Assembly (NCBI RefSeq): GCF_000814675.1
Contig: NZ_JWIG01000001.1
Location: forward strand, 756,471 to 820,470
DNA from: Pseudoalteromonas distincta
GTDB taxonomy: Bacteria > Pseudomonadota > Gammaproteobacteria > Enterobacterales > Alteromonadaceae
Length of the DNA stretch: 64,000 nucleotides
Direction of reading: 5' to 3'
Below are positions 48,274 through 59,128 of the stretch, piece after piece. How positions within the stretch are numbered: position 1 is the stretch's first letter; every line of letters begins with the position of its first letter. The position numbers were made by a program, and so were the translations under genes. The notes under the pieces were generated by a model. It did no database searches and was not told where the DNA came from. It worked only from the letters and a program-made list of their open reading frames with translations.

Positions 48274-49193
48274 AGCACAGACTCAGGATCTGTTAATTGA
48301 TAGGCTGCACCGAGTGCATAATAAAAATTTGGCTCTAATTGCTGCGCTAGTTCTAAGTTAGGCTCAAAATCTACAACCTTTACTTGTAAAAACTCTGCAA
48401 GGCCAGCTCTAAGAGTTAATGACGATAAATCGTCGCACTGTAACTGAATGCTGCGAATTGGTGGTTGCTTGAGCTGGCTTTCAAAAAAGTCCATCGAACG
48501 CTGAATTTCTAACCCTAACGCATCTACTAACTCTTGGTTTTGATCTTTATCAGCAATACCTAAAAAACCGTTTAATCGCCTAGCTAAAACTAATTGCCCA
48601 TCACGAATAATTAAGATTCGAGGCTCATGACTAGCATGCTGCACAATCAGCATGTGTGCCTCTTTATGCGTACCAAACAAGGTGACTAACACCATCTCCT
48701 CAGAGGTCATTGCACGTAAAACGGGCTTGGTCTGTCCAAAGCTGTCTATAAACGGAAGCAGCTGCAGCTTATTAGTAATAAATACATTCATTTTGCTGCT
48801 TTGCATTGTGAGTGTTATTGGGTAATCAATAAAATCAGCCACAATATTTTCAGGGGCTATATCAACTAAATCTTTTGTAGTCCAAGGGAGTGACTGAATT
48901 ATTTCTTCATCGCTGAGATTTGGTTTATCCATTTGCACTATTTGATAAAAATAGTGCGGTATAACTAAATTAACGGCACAAATATCAGTAGAAACCTCAT
49001 TTGTACAAGCAACAATTGCAGCGGTATAATCAGTTTGCTCAGACACATTAACACTGTGAGAACTGTGAACCATCCATTGGTCGCTTTGTTTTTTTAAACA
49101 TACTGCGTTAACAGTATCTGCGTAAGTTGCAACACCAATAGCTGTATTTGGATCTAAACTACGATTTAACCACGAAAACAGCTTTTCTTTCAT
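48270..49193 (-). CDS. mshI: MSHA biogenesis protein MshI (PilM-like)
   Basis: A 307-residue cytosolic actin-like protein of the PilM/GspL-cytoplasmic type. It lacks a membrane helix. It is the first gene of the sixteen-gene msh run. It is divergent from the PLP enzyme gene, with 76 bp between the likely starts; no clear promoter could be assigned there. Confidence 0.88.
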   Translation of the reverse strand: MKEKLFSWLNRSLDPNTAIGVATYADTVNAVCLKKQSDQWMVHSSHSVNVSEQTDYTAAIVACTNEVSTDICAVNLVIPHYFYQIVQMDKPNLSDEEIIQSLPWTTKDLVDIAPENIVADFIDYPITLTMQSSKMNVFITNKLQLLPFIDSFGQTKPVLRAMTSEEMVLVTLFGTHKEAHMLIVQHASHEPRILIIRDGQLVLARRLNGFLGIADKDQNQELVDALGLEIQRSMDFFESQLKQPPIRSIQLQCDDLSSLTLRAGLAEFLQVKVVDFEPNLELAQQLEPNFYYALGAAYQLTDPESVL

Positions 49194-49269
49194 ATAGCTA
49201 CTAATGTTAATTATGTATGAAATAAGTGTCGTACATTTTAACTACTTTGCCAAATTGAAAACCAAAAAA

Positions 49270-50178
49270 ATGCATGAAACATTCAAAATAGATGAAAATA
49301 ACCAAATACAACAAATAGATAGCTCGTTTCTAAAAAAGAGAAATATTTATTTAGGTATAAAACGTGATGATTTGCTTCATCCGTTAATAAGTGGCAATAA
49401 ATGGCGTAAATTAAAATATAATTTAGCGTACATGCAAAAGATAAATAAGACAGAACTTCTGACTTTTGGTGGTGCATTTTCAAACCATATTCACGCCTGC
49501 GCAGCTGCGGGAAAAGAATTTAATATAAAAACTCACGCGATTATCCGCGGACCAGAACTTGATAACAACAATCCAACAATTCAGTTTGCAAAACATTGTG
49601 GTATGAACCTACATGTTGTTAATCGTATAGAATATCGAAAACGTCACGACACCGAATACCTTAATGCTCTGCAAGAGCGTTTTCCAAACGCTTATATCAT
49701 CCCTGAAGGTGGTACAAATGAACATGCTTTATTAGGGTGTCAAGAGTTAGTACAAAGCTTACCCGAACATAACTACTTAGTTTGTCCTACAGGTAGTGGT
49801 GGCACGCTTGCTGGACTAATAGAAGGCAGTGCTTCAACAACACAAGTTATTGGTATAGCGGTATTAAAACAAGCTGAATACTTAAATGAAGAAATAAAAA
49901 AGCTGAGCGCTAGAGCTAATAACCAAACTAACTGGCAGTTACTCACAGAGTTTCATGATGAGGGTTATGGTAAGTTTTCACCTGAGTTATGGCAGTTTTG
50001 CCAAGATATGGGCCGCACTCATAATCTGCCACTTGAGCCTATTTATAGCGGAAAAATGATGTATGCATTGTGGCAGCTTATTGAGCAAGATTATTTCCCA
50101 TCTGGGAGTAAAATTATTGCTGTTCATACCGGCGGGCTTCAAGGATTAAATGGGCTTAAATATAGAGGGTTAATCTAG
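49270..50178 (+). CDS. PLP-dependent ACC deaminase / D-cysteine desulfhydrase family enzyme
   Basis: A 302-residue fold-type II PLP enzyme from the ATG at 49270. A longer reading from 49204 adds 22 residues with no family match and no ribosome site. The PLP lysine is in LISGNKWRKLKYNL, the substrate Ser/Asn region in TFGGAFSNHIHACAAAG, and the phosphate-binding loop in CPTGSGGTLAGL. The family acts on 1-aminocyclopropane-1-carboxylate or D-cysteine. The specificity here is unknown; D-cysteine desulfhydrase is more usual in gammaproteobacteria. It sits alone on the plus strand between mshI and the EAL gene. Confidence 0.82.
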   Translation: MHETFKIDENNQIQQIDSSFLKKRNIYLGIKRDDLLHPLISGNKWRKLKYNLAYMQKINKTELLTFGGAFSNHIHACAAAGKEFNIKTHAIIRGPELDNNNPTIQFAKHCGMNLHVVNRIEYRKRHDTEYLNALQERFPNAYIIPEGGTNEHALLGCQELVQSLPEHNYLVCPTGSGGTLAGLIEGSASTTQVIGIAVLKQAEYLNEEIKKLSARANNQTNWQLLTEFHDEGYGKFSPELWQFCQDMGRTHNLPLEPIYSGKMMYALWQLIEQDYFPSGSKIIAVHTGGLQGLNGLKYRGLI

Positions 50179-50181
50179 ATC

Positions 50182-51870
50182 TTAATTAAATACCGCTTGC
50201 GTAAACTCTTGAAGCGGCTCTGAAAAGTAAAAACCTTGAGCTCCTACCACTCCCAATTTGGTAAGCGTAAGTAGCTCTTTTTGAGTCTCTACGCCCACCG
50301 CGTATACGGGTAGATTTAAAAGACTAGCGGCTTCGACTATCTTTTTTATTTTCTTTTGATTTTGAATTTTTTCATTTAATAAATGAACCAGTTCGTAAGA
50401 TAACTTAAGCCCACATACTTGGTTATAATCAACTAGCATGGCTACTTTCTCACTGCTTTTTACATTATCAATCACAATATGTGAATGCCCTTTTTTAATA
50501 ACATTAAGTGCATTAGTTATCGACTCTCTATGAGTAAAAAATTCTGCCTCACTTATTTCAAATTGTAATTTAGTATTTAACTTAAGCTCTGCCATTTGAT
50601 TGGCTAGCCACTCCCAAAATACAGTATTGAACCAATTTTTAGGGTGTAGATTTACACTAACTGTTAAAGCCGAAGACTCACTGAGCATTAGCTTTTTGAC
50701 TTGTGTTATTACAGCTTTATCTAATATTAAAGCGTCTTGATCACTATAAACCTGTTTAATAAAATAACGAGCGGCCAGTAAACCAAGTTGGCTATGCCTA
50801 ACCCGAATAAGAGCTTCATGCTGCAGGATATCTCCACTAGAGAGTTCAAATACAGGCTGAAAGAATAATATAAACTTATTCTTTTTAATGTTTTCTATAA
50901 CCTGTTTGCTAGAGAGGTGTTTTTCTTGGCAGTGATTTAACGTTAAACGATGGCAATGCTGTAATAGGCTGCTTTGTGATAGCGCGAGTGCTGATTTTGC
51001 TAGCTTATAAACCGCCACTTGTTCAGCGCCTAATTGATAATCACACGCACCTATTTTAATATTTTTATGAGTAATATTTTTTTGATGATGTTGACATATT
51101 AAAAACACATTTTTATGAAGCTTTTCAACGTAGCTATTCAACTCGCTAATAGAAATGTTTGGTAAGGTAACCGCTAAGTAATTAGAGTTTAGTATTTTTA
51201 CCGACACATCTTTAAGTTCGGCTAATTTTTTAGTAATTAAGACTTTAAAATTGGCTTCTATATCCGTTTTTTTATCAAAGCTACAATCACACTCAATAAG
51301 TAAAAATAAGTTATGTGATGCAGTATTAACTCCATACAAAGAACTTAAATCACATTTTTTTGCCTGTTCGATTAGTTGAGTATTTTTATGCCTTTGTTGA
51401 ATAATTTTAGTCGGCTGTATAACTGTATTTTTAAGCATTACTTTACGGTTTACTTTTAACAGGCTCCACCAGCGATAAGACCAATTAGCAGCGCCTAATA
51501 TAATCAGATTCAAAAATATAAATAAGTAGCTTTGTGTTACCCACACTGGATAGTGATAAAGGCTCAAGCTTAACGTTTTAAAAGTAAAAACTTCGCGTTC
51601 TAAATTTACTAAGTTCCTAAAGTGATCTGAAGAATTTTGCACCTCTAACTTAAAGCCTTCATTTTTAGCTAATGCGACCAACACTTCGTTATTTATAGAG
51701 GGAGATAAATTTAATTCATAAACGCGTTTAACAAACTGCTGCCCAGAAACATGTGCTTTTTGATGTAATGCATCATTTAAAATGAAATTAAAACTAATAA
51801 GTATCATCAAAAACAAAACAAAAGAGATACCTTTGAAGTACTTTAAAAGCCAGAGTTTACTCTTTTGCAT
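50182..51870 (-). CDS. MshH/CsrD-like membrane protein with degenerate GGDEF and EAL domains
   Basis: A 562-residue protein with two membrane helices (about 14-32 and 112-130) around a periplasmic segment. Residues about 150-310 look like a GGDEF fold without any GGDEF motif. Residues about 320-560 are an EAL fold: HEALIRVRH (EAL at 352-354) and the distal GAQGFYFSEP are kept, but the DDFG motif reads IDNVKSS, LKID reads LKLS and the AEGVE motif reads AVGVET. Phosphodiesterase activity is therefore unlikely. Two helices plus two degenerate domains, next to the msh genes, fits MshH/CsrD, which in E. coli targets the CsrB/C RNAs for RNase E decay. The orthology is inferred. Confidence 0.78.
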   Translation of the reverse strand: MQKSKLWLLKYFKGISFVLFLMILISFNFILNDALHQKAHVSGQQFVKRVYELNLSPSINNEVLVALAKNEGFKLEVQNSSDHFRNLVNLEREVFTFKTLSLSLYHYPVWVTQSYLFIFLNLIILGAANWSYRWWSLLKVNRKVMLKNTVIQPTKIIQQRHKNTQLIEQAKKCDLSSLYGVNTASHNLFLLIECDCSFDKKTDIEANFKVLITKKLAELKDVSVKILNSNYLAVTLPNISISELNSYVEKLHKNVFLICQHHQKNITHKNIKIGACDYQLGAEQVAVYKLAKSALALSQSSLLQHCHRLTLNHCQEKHLSSKQVIENIKKNKFILFFQPVFELSSGDILQHEALIRVRHSQLGLLAARYFIKQVYSDQDALILDKAVITQVKKLMLSESSALTVSVNLHPKNWFNTVFWEWLANQMAELKLNTKLQFEISEAEFFTHRESITNALNVIKKGHSHIVIDNVKSSEKVAMLVDYNQVCGLKLSYELVHLLNEKIQNQKKIKKIVEAASLLNLPVYAVGVETQKELLTLTKLGVVGAQGFYFSEPLQEFTQAVFN

Positions 51871-52059
51871 AGCCTGCCACTCGTTATATTAATAACTAAA
51901 GTGTTGTTCAATATCTATAGAAGCACAAGGCTGCAAACTAAGTTTAAACGTTTATTAATAGCACTAAACAAAAAACACTCAGATAAACGAGAGCTTACAA
52001 AAATAAACAGCTATGCCCTTCATTCTATAAATAGATGAAAGCCATCAACAGATCATTTT

Positions 52060-52092
52060 AAAAAGTATGCCAGCAGAGATTATGCTGCATAC
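52060..52092 (-). terminator. Terminator of the ars operon
   Basis: GTATGC-CAGCA (52065-52075, one bulged C) pairs with TGCTGCATAC (52083-52092), followed on the minus strand by five T, four nt after the acr3 stop. Nothing else was recognised in the gap 51871-52096. Confidence 0.75.
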
Positions 52093-52096
52093 CGCC

Positions 52097-53113
52097 TTAA
52101 TTAAACCAATGGCGGGTTTTATTTGCAAAGTATACCAAGCTTAGCATTACAGGGACCTCTACCAACACACCCACCACAGTGGCAAGCGCAGCCCCAGAAT
52201 GTAAACCAAATAATGAAATAGCAACCGCAACAGCTAGCTCAAAAAAGTTTGAAGTGGCAATCATGCATGCAGGCGCCGCTATATTATGTGCAAGCCCCAT
52301 TTTTTTAGCTGCAATATAAGCAATCGCAAAAATACCGTAAGTTTGAATTAAGAGCGGGATTGCAATAAGAACTATTGCCTCTGGTTTTTCTATTAATGTC
52401 TGCGATTGGAAACCAAACAATAGCGCTACTGTCGCGAGTAAGCCAATAATAGAATAAGGTTTCATTACCTTTAAAAAGTTATTTAAACACGTATGGTCAT
52501 CTTCTTTATCAAGCTTTTTACGGGTAGCAGCACCGGCTACCAGCGGGATAAGTACATACAATACCACCGATAATAACAGTGTATCCCAAGGTACAGTAAT
52601 ATCAGTCACACCAAGTAATAGCCCTGCAATAGGTGCGAAGGCAAAAATCATAATTATGTCATTTATTGATACCTGCACTAAGGTGTAATTAGCATCGCCT
52701 TTTGTCAATTGACTCCACACAAACACCATAGCGGTACATGGCGCAACACCCAACAAAATCATACCAGCTATATATTCTGTAGCTGTTTGTGGGTCAACAA
52801 AATCGGCAAAAATACCCTTAAAAAATAACCAGCCTAGTAGCGCCATAGTAAAGGGCTTTATAAGCCAATTAATAACGATAGTGAGCACTAACCCTTTTGG
52901 TTTTTTACCTACATATTTAATTGATGAAAAATCAATTTGCACCATCATTGGATAAATCATCAACCAAATAAGTACTGCGATTACAATATTTACATGGGCA
53001 TATTCAAAACCAGCAATTAAGCTAAATGCACTTGGCATTATATAACCAGCTACAATACCAACAGTAATAGCTAAGGCTACCCACACAGAAAGATAACGTT
53101 CAAATAATCCCAT
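52097..53113 (-). CDS. arsB: ACR3-family arsenite efflux transporter
   Basis: A 338-residue inner-membrane protein with about ten hydrophobic helices. ACR3 features are [10 protein letters not shown] in helix 2, the conserved Cys in [17 protein letters not shown] and the Asn-Asp in [10 protein letters not shown]. It exports As(III) with the proton gradient. It begins 9 nt after arsH. The name acr3 is equally used; it is not the ArsB (12-helix) type. Confidence 0.93.
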   Translation of the reverse strand: MGLFERYLSVWVALAITVGIVAGYIMPSAFSLIAGFEYAHVNIVIAVLIWLMIYPMMVQIDFSSIKYVGKKPKGLVLTIVINWLIKPFTMALLGWLFFKGIFADFVDPQTATEYIAGMILLGVAPCTAMVFVWSQLTKGDANYTLVQVSINDIIMIFAFAPIAGLLLGVTDITVPWDTLLLSVVLYVLIPLVAGAATRKKLDKEDDHTCLNNFLKVMKPYSIIGLLATVALLFGFQSQTLIEKPEAIVLIAIPLLIQTYGIFAIAYIAAKKMGLAHNIAAPACMIATSNFFELAVAVAISLFGLHSGAALATVVGVLVEVPVMLSLVYFANKTRHWFN

Positions 53114-53122
53114 TGTTCTGTC

Positions 53123-53839
53123 CTAAATAGAGCTTTGATTAACGCGTTGGCTAAGTTCTTCTGCAGATTCAACACGTTCAGAATAACGATCTACAAAGTA
53201 ATCTTTTTGATCTCGTAATAACAAAGTAAATTTTATCAACTCCTCCATAACATCAACAATCCGATTATAAAGTGGAGAGGGTTTCATGCGCCCATTTTCT
53301 TCAAATTCTAAATGAGCTTGTGGCACTGAGGACTGATTTGGTATTGTTACCATACGCATCCAACGCCCCAATACACGCAGCTGATTCACTACATTAAATG
53401 ATTGCGAACCACCACAAACTTGTAGCACTGCGAGTGTTTTACCTTGCGTTGGCCTTACACCACCTAAATTAAGTGGTATCCAATCAATTTGGTTTTTGAA
53501 TATACTCGTCATTGAGCCATGACGTTCTGGAGAGCACCATACTTGCCCTTCTGACCAAAGCATTAAATCTCGTAACTCTTGTACTTTAGGGTGTGATTCA
53601 TCTTCACTATCGGTTTGAGGTAAACCTTCAGGATTAAAAATTTTAACCTCAGCACCAAAATACGTTAATAAACGTGCACTCTCCTCTATTACCAACTTAC
53701 TATAAGAACGCGCTCTTAATGATCCATATAACAATAAAATTTTAGGTTTGTGCTCAGAAAAACTAACGTTAAAATTTTTAGTATGTGGAACAACGCTGTG
53801 TGTTTTATTTGTATTTGGTAACCCATTAACTTCTGACAT
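53123..53839 (-). CDS. arsH: ArsH-type NADPH-dependent FMN reductase
   Basis: A 238-residue flavodoxin-like flavoprotein. The FMN phosphate loop is [14 protein letters not shown], followed by [19 protein letters not shown] and [10 protein letters not shown], all typical of ArsH. ArsH oxidises trivalent organoarsenicals, and some also reduce azo compounds or quinones. First gene of the two-gene arsH-acr3 unit. No arsR or arsC lies in the window. Confidence 0.92.
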   Translation of the reverse strand: MSEVNGLPNTNKTHSVVPHTKNFNVSFSEHKPKILLLYGSLRARSYSKLVIEESARLLTYFGAEVKIFNPEGLPQTDSEDESHPKVQELRDLMLWSEGQVWCSPERHGSMTSIFKNQIDWIPLNLGGVRPTQGKTLAVLQVCGGSQSFNVVNQLRVLGRWMRMVTIPNQSSVPQAHLEFEENGRMKPSPLYNRIVDVMEELIKFTLLLRDQKDYFVDRYSERVESAEELSQRVNQSSI

Positions 53840-53869
53840 TTATAACTCAACCTTTATCAAGTTAATATA

Positions 53870-53901
53870 CGAAAAATCAAATATATGAAATTTCACATAC
53901 A
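53870..53901. promoter_or_regulatory. Possible operator upstream of arsH
   Basis: An imperfect A+T-rich inverted repeat (ATATATGAAATTTCACATAC) lies about 40 nt upstream of the arsH ATG. Position and composition fit an ArsR/SmtB-type operator, but no regulator gene is nearby and symmetry is partial. Confidence 0.25.
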
Positions 53902-53945
53902 AACACACGTGAGTCAAATTCTATTTTATAAATTTTTTAAGTTAT

Positions 53946-53967
53946 TAAAAAATTGGCTCAAGCCAAT
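53946..53967 (-). terminator. Terminator of the hybrid kinase gene
   Basis: Short stem ATTGGC-TCAA-GCCAAT (53952-53967) followed on the minus strand by about six T, 56 nt past the kinase stop. Confidence 0.6.
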
Positions 53968-54022
53968 GGAAGGGATTACGGTAGGTATTTGATAAAAATA
54001 TTAAATTATTTATATAGCGCAA

Positions 54023-56761
54023 CTATTTATTTAAACAGCGAATTATAGTTTCACGTAGTTTTTGCGTTTTAATGGGTTTTGCAACATGGGCATTCATGCC
54101 AATGGATAAGTATCGTGTAATATCATCTTTCATAACATTAGCTGTTAAGGCAATTATTGGAATATTTGCGATAGTTTCATCACTATCATTACGAATAATT
54201 TGAGTCGCCTCAACACCGTCCATGATAGGCATATGAATATCCATTAAAATTATATCAAACGGCTCTAATTTTACTGTTTGGATGCACTCTAATCCATTAT
54301 CAACTAAGTAAACTTGAGCGCCGCTATTTTCTAGTATGTTGGTAACTATGAGTCGATTGATTGAATTGTCTTCCACAACTAATACTTTAATACCCGCCAG
54401 CGACTGTTCACTCACAGTATTTAATTTAGGCACTTCATTAAAAGAACCGACTACTCTACTTTTCACCTCCTCATACAAGACACTCGAATAAACAGGTTTT
54501 TGCAAAATTGTGTTTATATTTATTTTGTTAGCCACATCATTAAGTAAAACCTCATGATCCCTTGTAAGTACAATTATATTATTGCAAAGCTGGGGATTAA
54601 TATTATAAATACGCGTTAAAAATGTTTCACTACTCATCGCTGGCATTATCCAATCTACAATAATGACTTTAAATTTTTCTTTATTCTGTTCAATAATATC
54701 AATAGCTTGCTTAGCAGACGAGCACGCAGTACATACTAAACCCATAGCTGTAAGCTGATTTTCAATTACTTTAAGGTCATCTTCATTATCATCTATAATT
54801 AATACATCAAACGGATCAGTAAAGATTAGGTTAGGCGTATCATCAATCAACGCTTGGTTGTTCAATTTAACTTCCACCGAAGCTACAAACTCACTACCCA
54901 CACCTTGAGTGCTGTGTACCGTTATATCACCACCCATCAATTGGCATAAACGCTTACTAATTGTTAAACCTAACCCTGTACCACCAAACTTCCTAGTTGT
55001 AGAACTATCTGCCTGAGTAAATGATTCAAATAAATTGGTAAGATTATCCTCAGCGATGCCAATACCTGAGTCTTTAACTGTAAAATATAAGCAAACACTT
55101 TGCGGATCGTCTAATAACTTTCTTGACTCAATTAAAACCGATACAGTGCCGTGAGGGGTGAATTTAATTGCGTTGGAGCATAAATTTAACAGCACCTGAT
55201 TTATTCGCACTACATCGCCGATTAAGTCCAGTTTAACTGCCTCATCAATGACAATATCAAATGTGACCCCTTTACTTTTGGCCAATTCATTGAAGGTTGC
55301 TTTGATGTAATCAACAATCGAATTTACAGAAAAAGGAAATTCTTCAAGATTAATGTTTCCAGACTCAATTTTTGAAAAGTCTAAAATATCGTTAATAACC
55401 ACAAGAAGTTGATCTGAGGAATATTTAATTTTATTTAAATAATACTCATACTCACCAGGTAAACCTTTTTCGAGCAAAATATTAGTCAAACCAATAATCC
55501 CACTCATAGGGGTTCTAATTTCATGACTCATATTTGCTAAAAACTCAGACTTAGCGGATGTCAGATGCTCTGCTTCTTCCTTGGCGTGCAAAAGCTCTTC
55601 AGTGCGCTCTTTAACGCGCGACTCTAATCTTTGCTTTTCTTCATCAAGCTCTTTTAAAAGTTGAATACGGCGTTGGTTTAAAAACAAAACAAAAACTAAA
55701 AAACTGCTAAGAATAAAAATAATTGCAGTAGCGCTGTAAATTAATATTTTATTTTTCTCAAAGTAAGTTGGCTCGTAATAAGAGATAATTGACTCTTCTG
55801 GCAAGCTCTGCGGAGCAATATTAAACTTACTTAATTGTCGCCAATCATATGAGTATGTACTAAGCCCTTCACCACCAATTTCATTTAACGCTTTGTTTTC
55901 ATTATAAAAAACTATTGAATCGGCAATACGTTTGCCTATTTTTTCACCCGACAGAACATACCCACCAACAACACCCGAGCCTAATAGTACTTCCCAATAG
56001 CTAAACACTGGCGCCGGACTTTCTTCAGTTAATCGCTCTACTAGCTGATAAGGGCTAAGTGATTTATTATCGTAACGCCTAAAAATGGGGGTAAATAAAA
56101 TAATTGAATCTGCTGGGGCATTTCTTACTCTGGTGAGTAATTCTGGTAATGGAAGATCAAACCACTTTTCTACATTTAAATACGAAAAATCACGGTTAAT
56201 AACCGAAAATAGTCCTCGATGAAAGCTCATACCAATATCGTTTTTTGTATCTAAAATCACGATCAATTTTTTAGGCTTCATTAAATTAACAGCATTTGCT
56301 GTTGCTTGCGCATAATCTAATTTAGCTTGGATCACAGCCCCGCTGGTCTTTTTTGGTAGATTAAACTGGGCGCCTGGCTCTAAGTATATTCGTGGAGCAT
56401 TTATAAAAAAATCATCTAATTGAGATAGTAACGTCGCTGCAGATGGCGACTGAGTAACGATGATATCGATGTGCTTATTTTTATATTTTTGTTTGAGGTA
56501 GTCTTTCATTAACTGTTTTTGATTAACTTCATCAAAGCGATTTACATCCATATTTTCGACAAATAGTTCATAACTAAAAGAACGTTTTGTAAGCTCTGTA
56601 CGCAGTCCAAGCTCAACACTTTTATACCAAGGCATATCTTGATTTGTTGAATTTATAAATAAAATATGAGTAACATTTGAAGGAGGTTGAGCGTGTGAAC
56701 TAGGGCTCAAGAATTGAAAAACAAGAAATAAAAATAAGATATTAGTTTTCATGTTTCTCAT
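54023..56761 (-). CDS. Hybrid sensor histidine kinase with periplasmic ABC-binding-protein-like sensor
   Basis: About 912 residues. A signal peptide (ending near SSHAQPP) leads to a periplasmic region of about 300 residues resembling the ABC-type substrate-binding fold ([20 protein letters not shown], then [13 protein letters not shown]). A membrane helix near 340-360 is followed by a coiled coil, HisKA (phospho-His in [13 protein letters not shown]), HATPase ([31 protein letters not shown]) and two receivers. The first has IVDWIMPAM in place of the usual motif order; the second is complete ([32 protein letters not shown]). No HPt domain and no adjacent regulator. ATG at 56761 chosen; 56752 is also possible; the frame extends to a TTG at 56815. 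Confidence 0.88.
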   Translation of the reverse strand: MRNMKTNILFLFLVFQFLSPSSHAQPPSNVTHILFINSTNQDMPWYKSVELGLRTELTKRSFSYELFVENMDVNRFDEVNQKQLMKDYLKQKYKNKHIDIIVTQSPSAATLLSQLDDFFINAPRIYLEPGAQFNLPKKTSGAVIQAKLDYAQATANAVNLMKPKKLIVILDTKNDIGMSFHRGLFSVINRDFSYLNVEKWFDLPLPELLTRVRNAPADSIILFTPIFRRYDNKSLSPYQLVERLTEESPAPVFSYWEVLLGSGVVGGYVLSGEKIGKRIADSIVFYNENKALNEIGGEGLSTYSYDWRQLSKFNIAPQSLPEESIISYYEPTYFEKNKILIYSATAIIFILSSFLVFVLFLNQRRIQLLKELDEEKQRLESRVKERTEELLHAKEEAEHLTSAKSEFLANMSHEIRTPMSGIIGLTNILLEKGLPGEYEYYLNKIKYSSDQLLVVINDILDFSKIESGNINLEEFPFSVNSIVDYIKATFNELAKSKGVTFDIVIDEAVKLDLIGDVVRINQVLLNLCSNAIKFTPHGTVSVLIESRKLLDDPQSVCLYFTVKDSGIGIAEDNLTNLFESFTQADSSTTRKFGGTGLGLTISKRLCQLMGGDITVHSTQGVGSEFVASVEVKLNNQALIDDTPNLIFTDPFDVLIIDDNEDDLKVIENQLTAMGLVCTACSSAKQAIDIIEQNKEKFKVIIVDWIMPAMSSETFLTRIYNINPQLCNNIIVLTRDHEVLLNDVANKININTILQKPVYSSVLYEEVKSRVVGSFNEVPKLNTVSEQSLAGIKVLVVEDNSINRLIVTNILENSGAQVYLVDNGLECIQTVKLEPFDIILMDIHMPIMDGVEATQIIRNDSDETIANIPIIALTANVMKDDITRYLSIGMNAHVAKPIKTQKLRETIIRCLNK

Positions 56762-56933
56762 TGTGTAATCAGGGGAAAGTAGTTTAATGGTAAGTGTTAA
56801 CGATATATATATCAATTAAATACAAGATAAAATTTACTGTAATTTAACATTACCAACAATACTATTTCACTTTACAGCCTAATGAGGTCTTATATTGATA
56901 GTTTTTTGATTATCATCACAGCGCAATACGCAT

Positions 56934-56960
56934 AAAAAACCCAGTACGAATACTGGGTTT
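56934..56960 (-). terminator. Terminator of ssb
   Basis: Ten-bp stem AAACCCAGTA / TACTGGGTTT, tetraloop CGAA on the plus strand, followed on the minus strand by six T. Confidence 0.88.
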
Positions 56961-56969
56961 AGAGTAAAA

Positions 56970-56998
56970 AGTGTAAAGAATCTAACTATCTTTACACT
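56970..56998 (-). terminator. Second hairpin directly after ssb
   Basis: Ten-bp stem AGTGTAAAGA / TCTTTACACT with a nine-nt loop, 16 nt past the ssb stop. On the minus strand a short run of five T follows. With the next hairpin it forms a tandem terminator. Confidence 0.65.
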
Positions 56999-57014
56999 GA
57001 TAACTTTATATCAT

Positions 57015-57740
57015 TTAAAACGGGATATCGTCATCAAAATCAATGGTTGGTTCCATTGGGTTTGATGCACCACCTTGCGGAGCACTTTGTGGTTTAGGAG
57101 CGAAACCACCTTGCTGCTGCGGTGCACTATTTTGTTGTGGTGCAAAGCCGCCTTGCGGTTGTTGGTATTGATTATTTTGTTGTGGTGCTGGCGCTGACTG
57201 AGGTTGCGCTGCAGGTGCTGCTTGCTGTTGTGGAGCATAACCACCTTGTTGCTGGTTATTTTGGCCTTGATTATTTTGGCCGTAACCACCGCTTTGTTGA
57301 GCACTTTGCGCTTGATTACCTTGGTAACCACCACCTTGTTGCCCACCTTGTGATTGATTACCTTGGTAACCACCACTTTGTTGATCGCCACCACGTGCGC
57401 CCAACATTTGCATTTGACCAGTAAAGCCATCTACGACTATTTCTGTAGTGTACTTTTCTTGGCCTTGTTGATCGGTCCACTTACGTGTTTGAAGTTTACC
57501 TTCAACATAAATTTGTGAACCTTTACGACAATATTCACCAACAATTTCAGCTAGCTTGCCAAAAAATACAACACGGTGCCACTCAGTTTTATCAACCATT
57601 TGGCCAGTGTTCTTATCTTTATAGCTATCCGAAGTTGCTAGGGTAATATTTGCTACACCGTTGCCGTTAGGCATATAACGAACTTCAGGATCTTGCCCTA
57701 AATTACCAACCAAAATTACTTTGTTCACACCGCGTGCCAT
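57015..57740 (-). CDS. ssb: Single-stranded DNA-binding protein
   Basis: A 241-residue SSB. The OB fold covers about 1-112 ([40 protein letters not shown]). The linker (about 115-230) is very rich in Gln, Gly and Asn with repeated GGYQGNQ and GGFAPQQ-like units, longer than the E. coli linker. The C-terminal tip DFDDDIPF recruits repair and replication partners. AGGAG eight bases before the ATG supports the start. It follows the MFS gene by 20 nt and has tandem terminators. Confidence 0.97.
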   Translation of the reverse strand: MARGVNKVILVGNLGQDPEVRYMPNGNGVANITLATSDSYKDKNTGQMVDKTEWHRVVFFGKLAEIVGEYCRKGSQIYVEGKLQTRKWTDQQGQEKYTTEIVVDGFTGQMQMLGARGGDQQSGGYQGNQSQGGQQGGGYQGNQAQSAQQSGGYGQNNQGQNNQQQGGYAPQQQAAPAAQPQSAPAPQQNNQYQQPQGGFAPQQNSAPQQQGGFAPKPQSAPQGGASNPMEPTIDFDDDIPF

Positions 57741-57760
57741 GGAACCATCTCCTATAAATG

Positions 57761-59128
57761 TTAGATTAAACCAGCGACTTTACGCGCTTGGTCTAGGTCA
57801 AATTCTTTATCATTAATCTTTAAATAGCTGCGACTTTCATCGCGAACTACAGTTGCTTCTATTACACCTGGTAAAGCAACTAACTGAGAAGCAAGTACTT
57901 GAGCATGCTCTTCAGAATCTAATTTGGTCATTAAACTAATAACTTTACTCTTGGGTGGGACTTGCATTTTCCACGCAATAATAAGCCATATTAACCCAAC
58001 AAGTGCCGCTGCCGCAAACACAGCTTGCGTCGTTGTAGTTTGTGCTACATAGCCGCCTAACATACCGCCTAAAAAGGCGCCTAAAAACTGACTAGATGAG
58101 TAGCCACCCATTGCTGAACCTTTTTGGCTTGCAGGTGCTATTCGCGATACAAGCGCAGGCATAGTGGCTTCTAAAAAGTTAAACGCCACAAAATAAAGCA
58201 GCATACACACAGCAATGCCTACTACACTATTAACCCATACCGACATTGCTAACATACTAATAGTTAACAAGGCTACTGAGCCAATGAATGCTTGTTTTTC
58301 TTTCTCTTTTTTAATGGCCACAATCATTATTGGTACCATTAATAAAAATGCTAAAAATAGCACTGGAATATACAAATACCAGTGATGGTCGGCAACCAAG
58401 CCATCTTTAATTAATTGACTCGGCAGTACCACAAAAATTGTGGTTAGCGTTAAATGCAATAACAATACACCTGCATTTAATCGTGCTAACTGAGGGTGTT
58501 TAATTAATTTTTTAATGTCGCTGAAGCTTGCTAATGTATCGCCTTTGGGCGCTTTATTTGCCGCCTTTGGCACTAGCATGGTCACTATAAATATACCAAA
58601 GACAGCTAAAATAGCAGTCAACCAAAATACACCAGCAATACCCCACGAAGCGGCGACAATTGGCCCAAGTAACATAGCAAAAGCAAAGCTCATTCCTATG
58701 CTCATACCAATAACGGCCATTACTTTTGGTCGTTGCTCATCGCGGCTTAAATCTGAAGCAAACGCGAGTAGCGCACTGGCTATTGCGCCCATACCTTGTA
58801 AAGCACGGCCTACGGTAACCATTTGGATAGAGTCAGCTAATGCAGCAACTATAGAGCCAATAGCAAATACAACTAAGCCACCAACAATAACCTTTTTACG
58901 ACCAATCTTATCGGATAATCGACCCATAGGTATTTGTAATACAGCTTGCGTTAAACCATACGCACCAATGGCAAAACCAATCCAAATAGGCGAAAAACCT
59001 TCAAGCGATTGTCCATAAATAGCCAATACAGGCATCAGCATAAACAAGCCGAGCATTCTAAATGCAAACACACTCGCCAGTGATACAGCGGCGCGTTTTT
59101 CTCGTGAATTAAGTGAAGATGCGGTCAT
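57761..59128 (-). CDS. yajR: MFS transporter with C-terminal YAM-type domain (YajR-like)
   Basis: A 455-residue major facilitator with twelve hydrophobic helices. The motif A loop is [16 protein letters not shown]. Residues about 395-455 form a small soluble ferredoxin-like domain ([20 protein letters not shown] and a [13 protein letters not shown] strand) as in YajR, whose length (454) it matches. Substrate unknown. It lies between uvrA (divergent) and ssb (20 nt downstream), so ssb is probably co-transcribed with it. Confidence 0.88.
   Translation of the reverse strand: MTASSLNSREKRAAVSLASVFAFRMLGLFMLMPVLAIYGQSLEGFSPIWIGFAIGAYGLTQAVLQIPMGRLSDKIGRKKVIVGGLVVFAIGSIVAALADSIQMVTVGRALQGMGAIASALLAFASDLSRDEQRPKVMAVIGMSIGMSFAFAMLLGPIVAASWGIAGVFWLTAILAVFGIFIVTMLVPKAANKAPKGDTLASFSDIKKLIKHPQLARLNAGVLLLHLTLTTIFVVLPSQLIKDGLVADHHWYLYIPVLFLAFLLMVPIMIVAIKKEKEKQAFIGSVALLTISMLAMSVWVNSVVGIAVCMLLYFVAFNFLEATMPALVSRIAPASQKGSAMGGYSSSQFLGAFLGGMLGGYVAQTTTTQAVFAAAALVGLIWLIIAWKMQVPPKSKVISLMTKLDSEEHAQVLASQLVALPGVIEATVVRDESRSYLKINDKEFDLDQARKVAGLI

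Noticed and set aside
49204..49269. Extended N-terminus for the PLP enzyme
   Set aside because: The extra 22 residues have no family match or ribosome site and would crowd the mshI start; the ATG at 49270 fits the family better.
50182..51870. Active EAL c-di-GMP phosphodiesterase
   Set aside because: EAL itself is kept but the DDFG and LKID motifs needed for metal binding and catalysis are lost.
57011..57430. Minus-strand frame of 139 codons inside ssb
   Set aside because: It is a shadow of the repetitive ssb linker in another frame, with low-complexity composition and no start signal.
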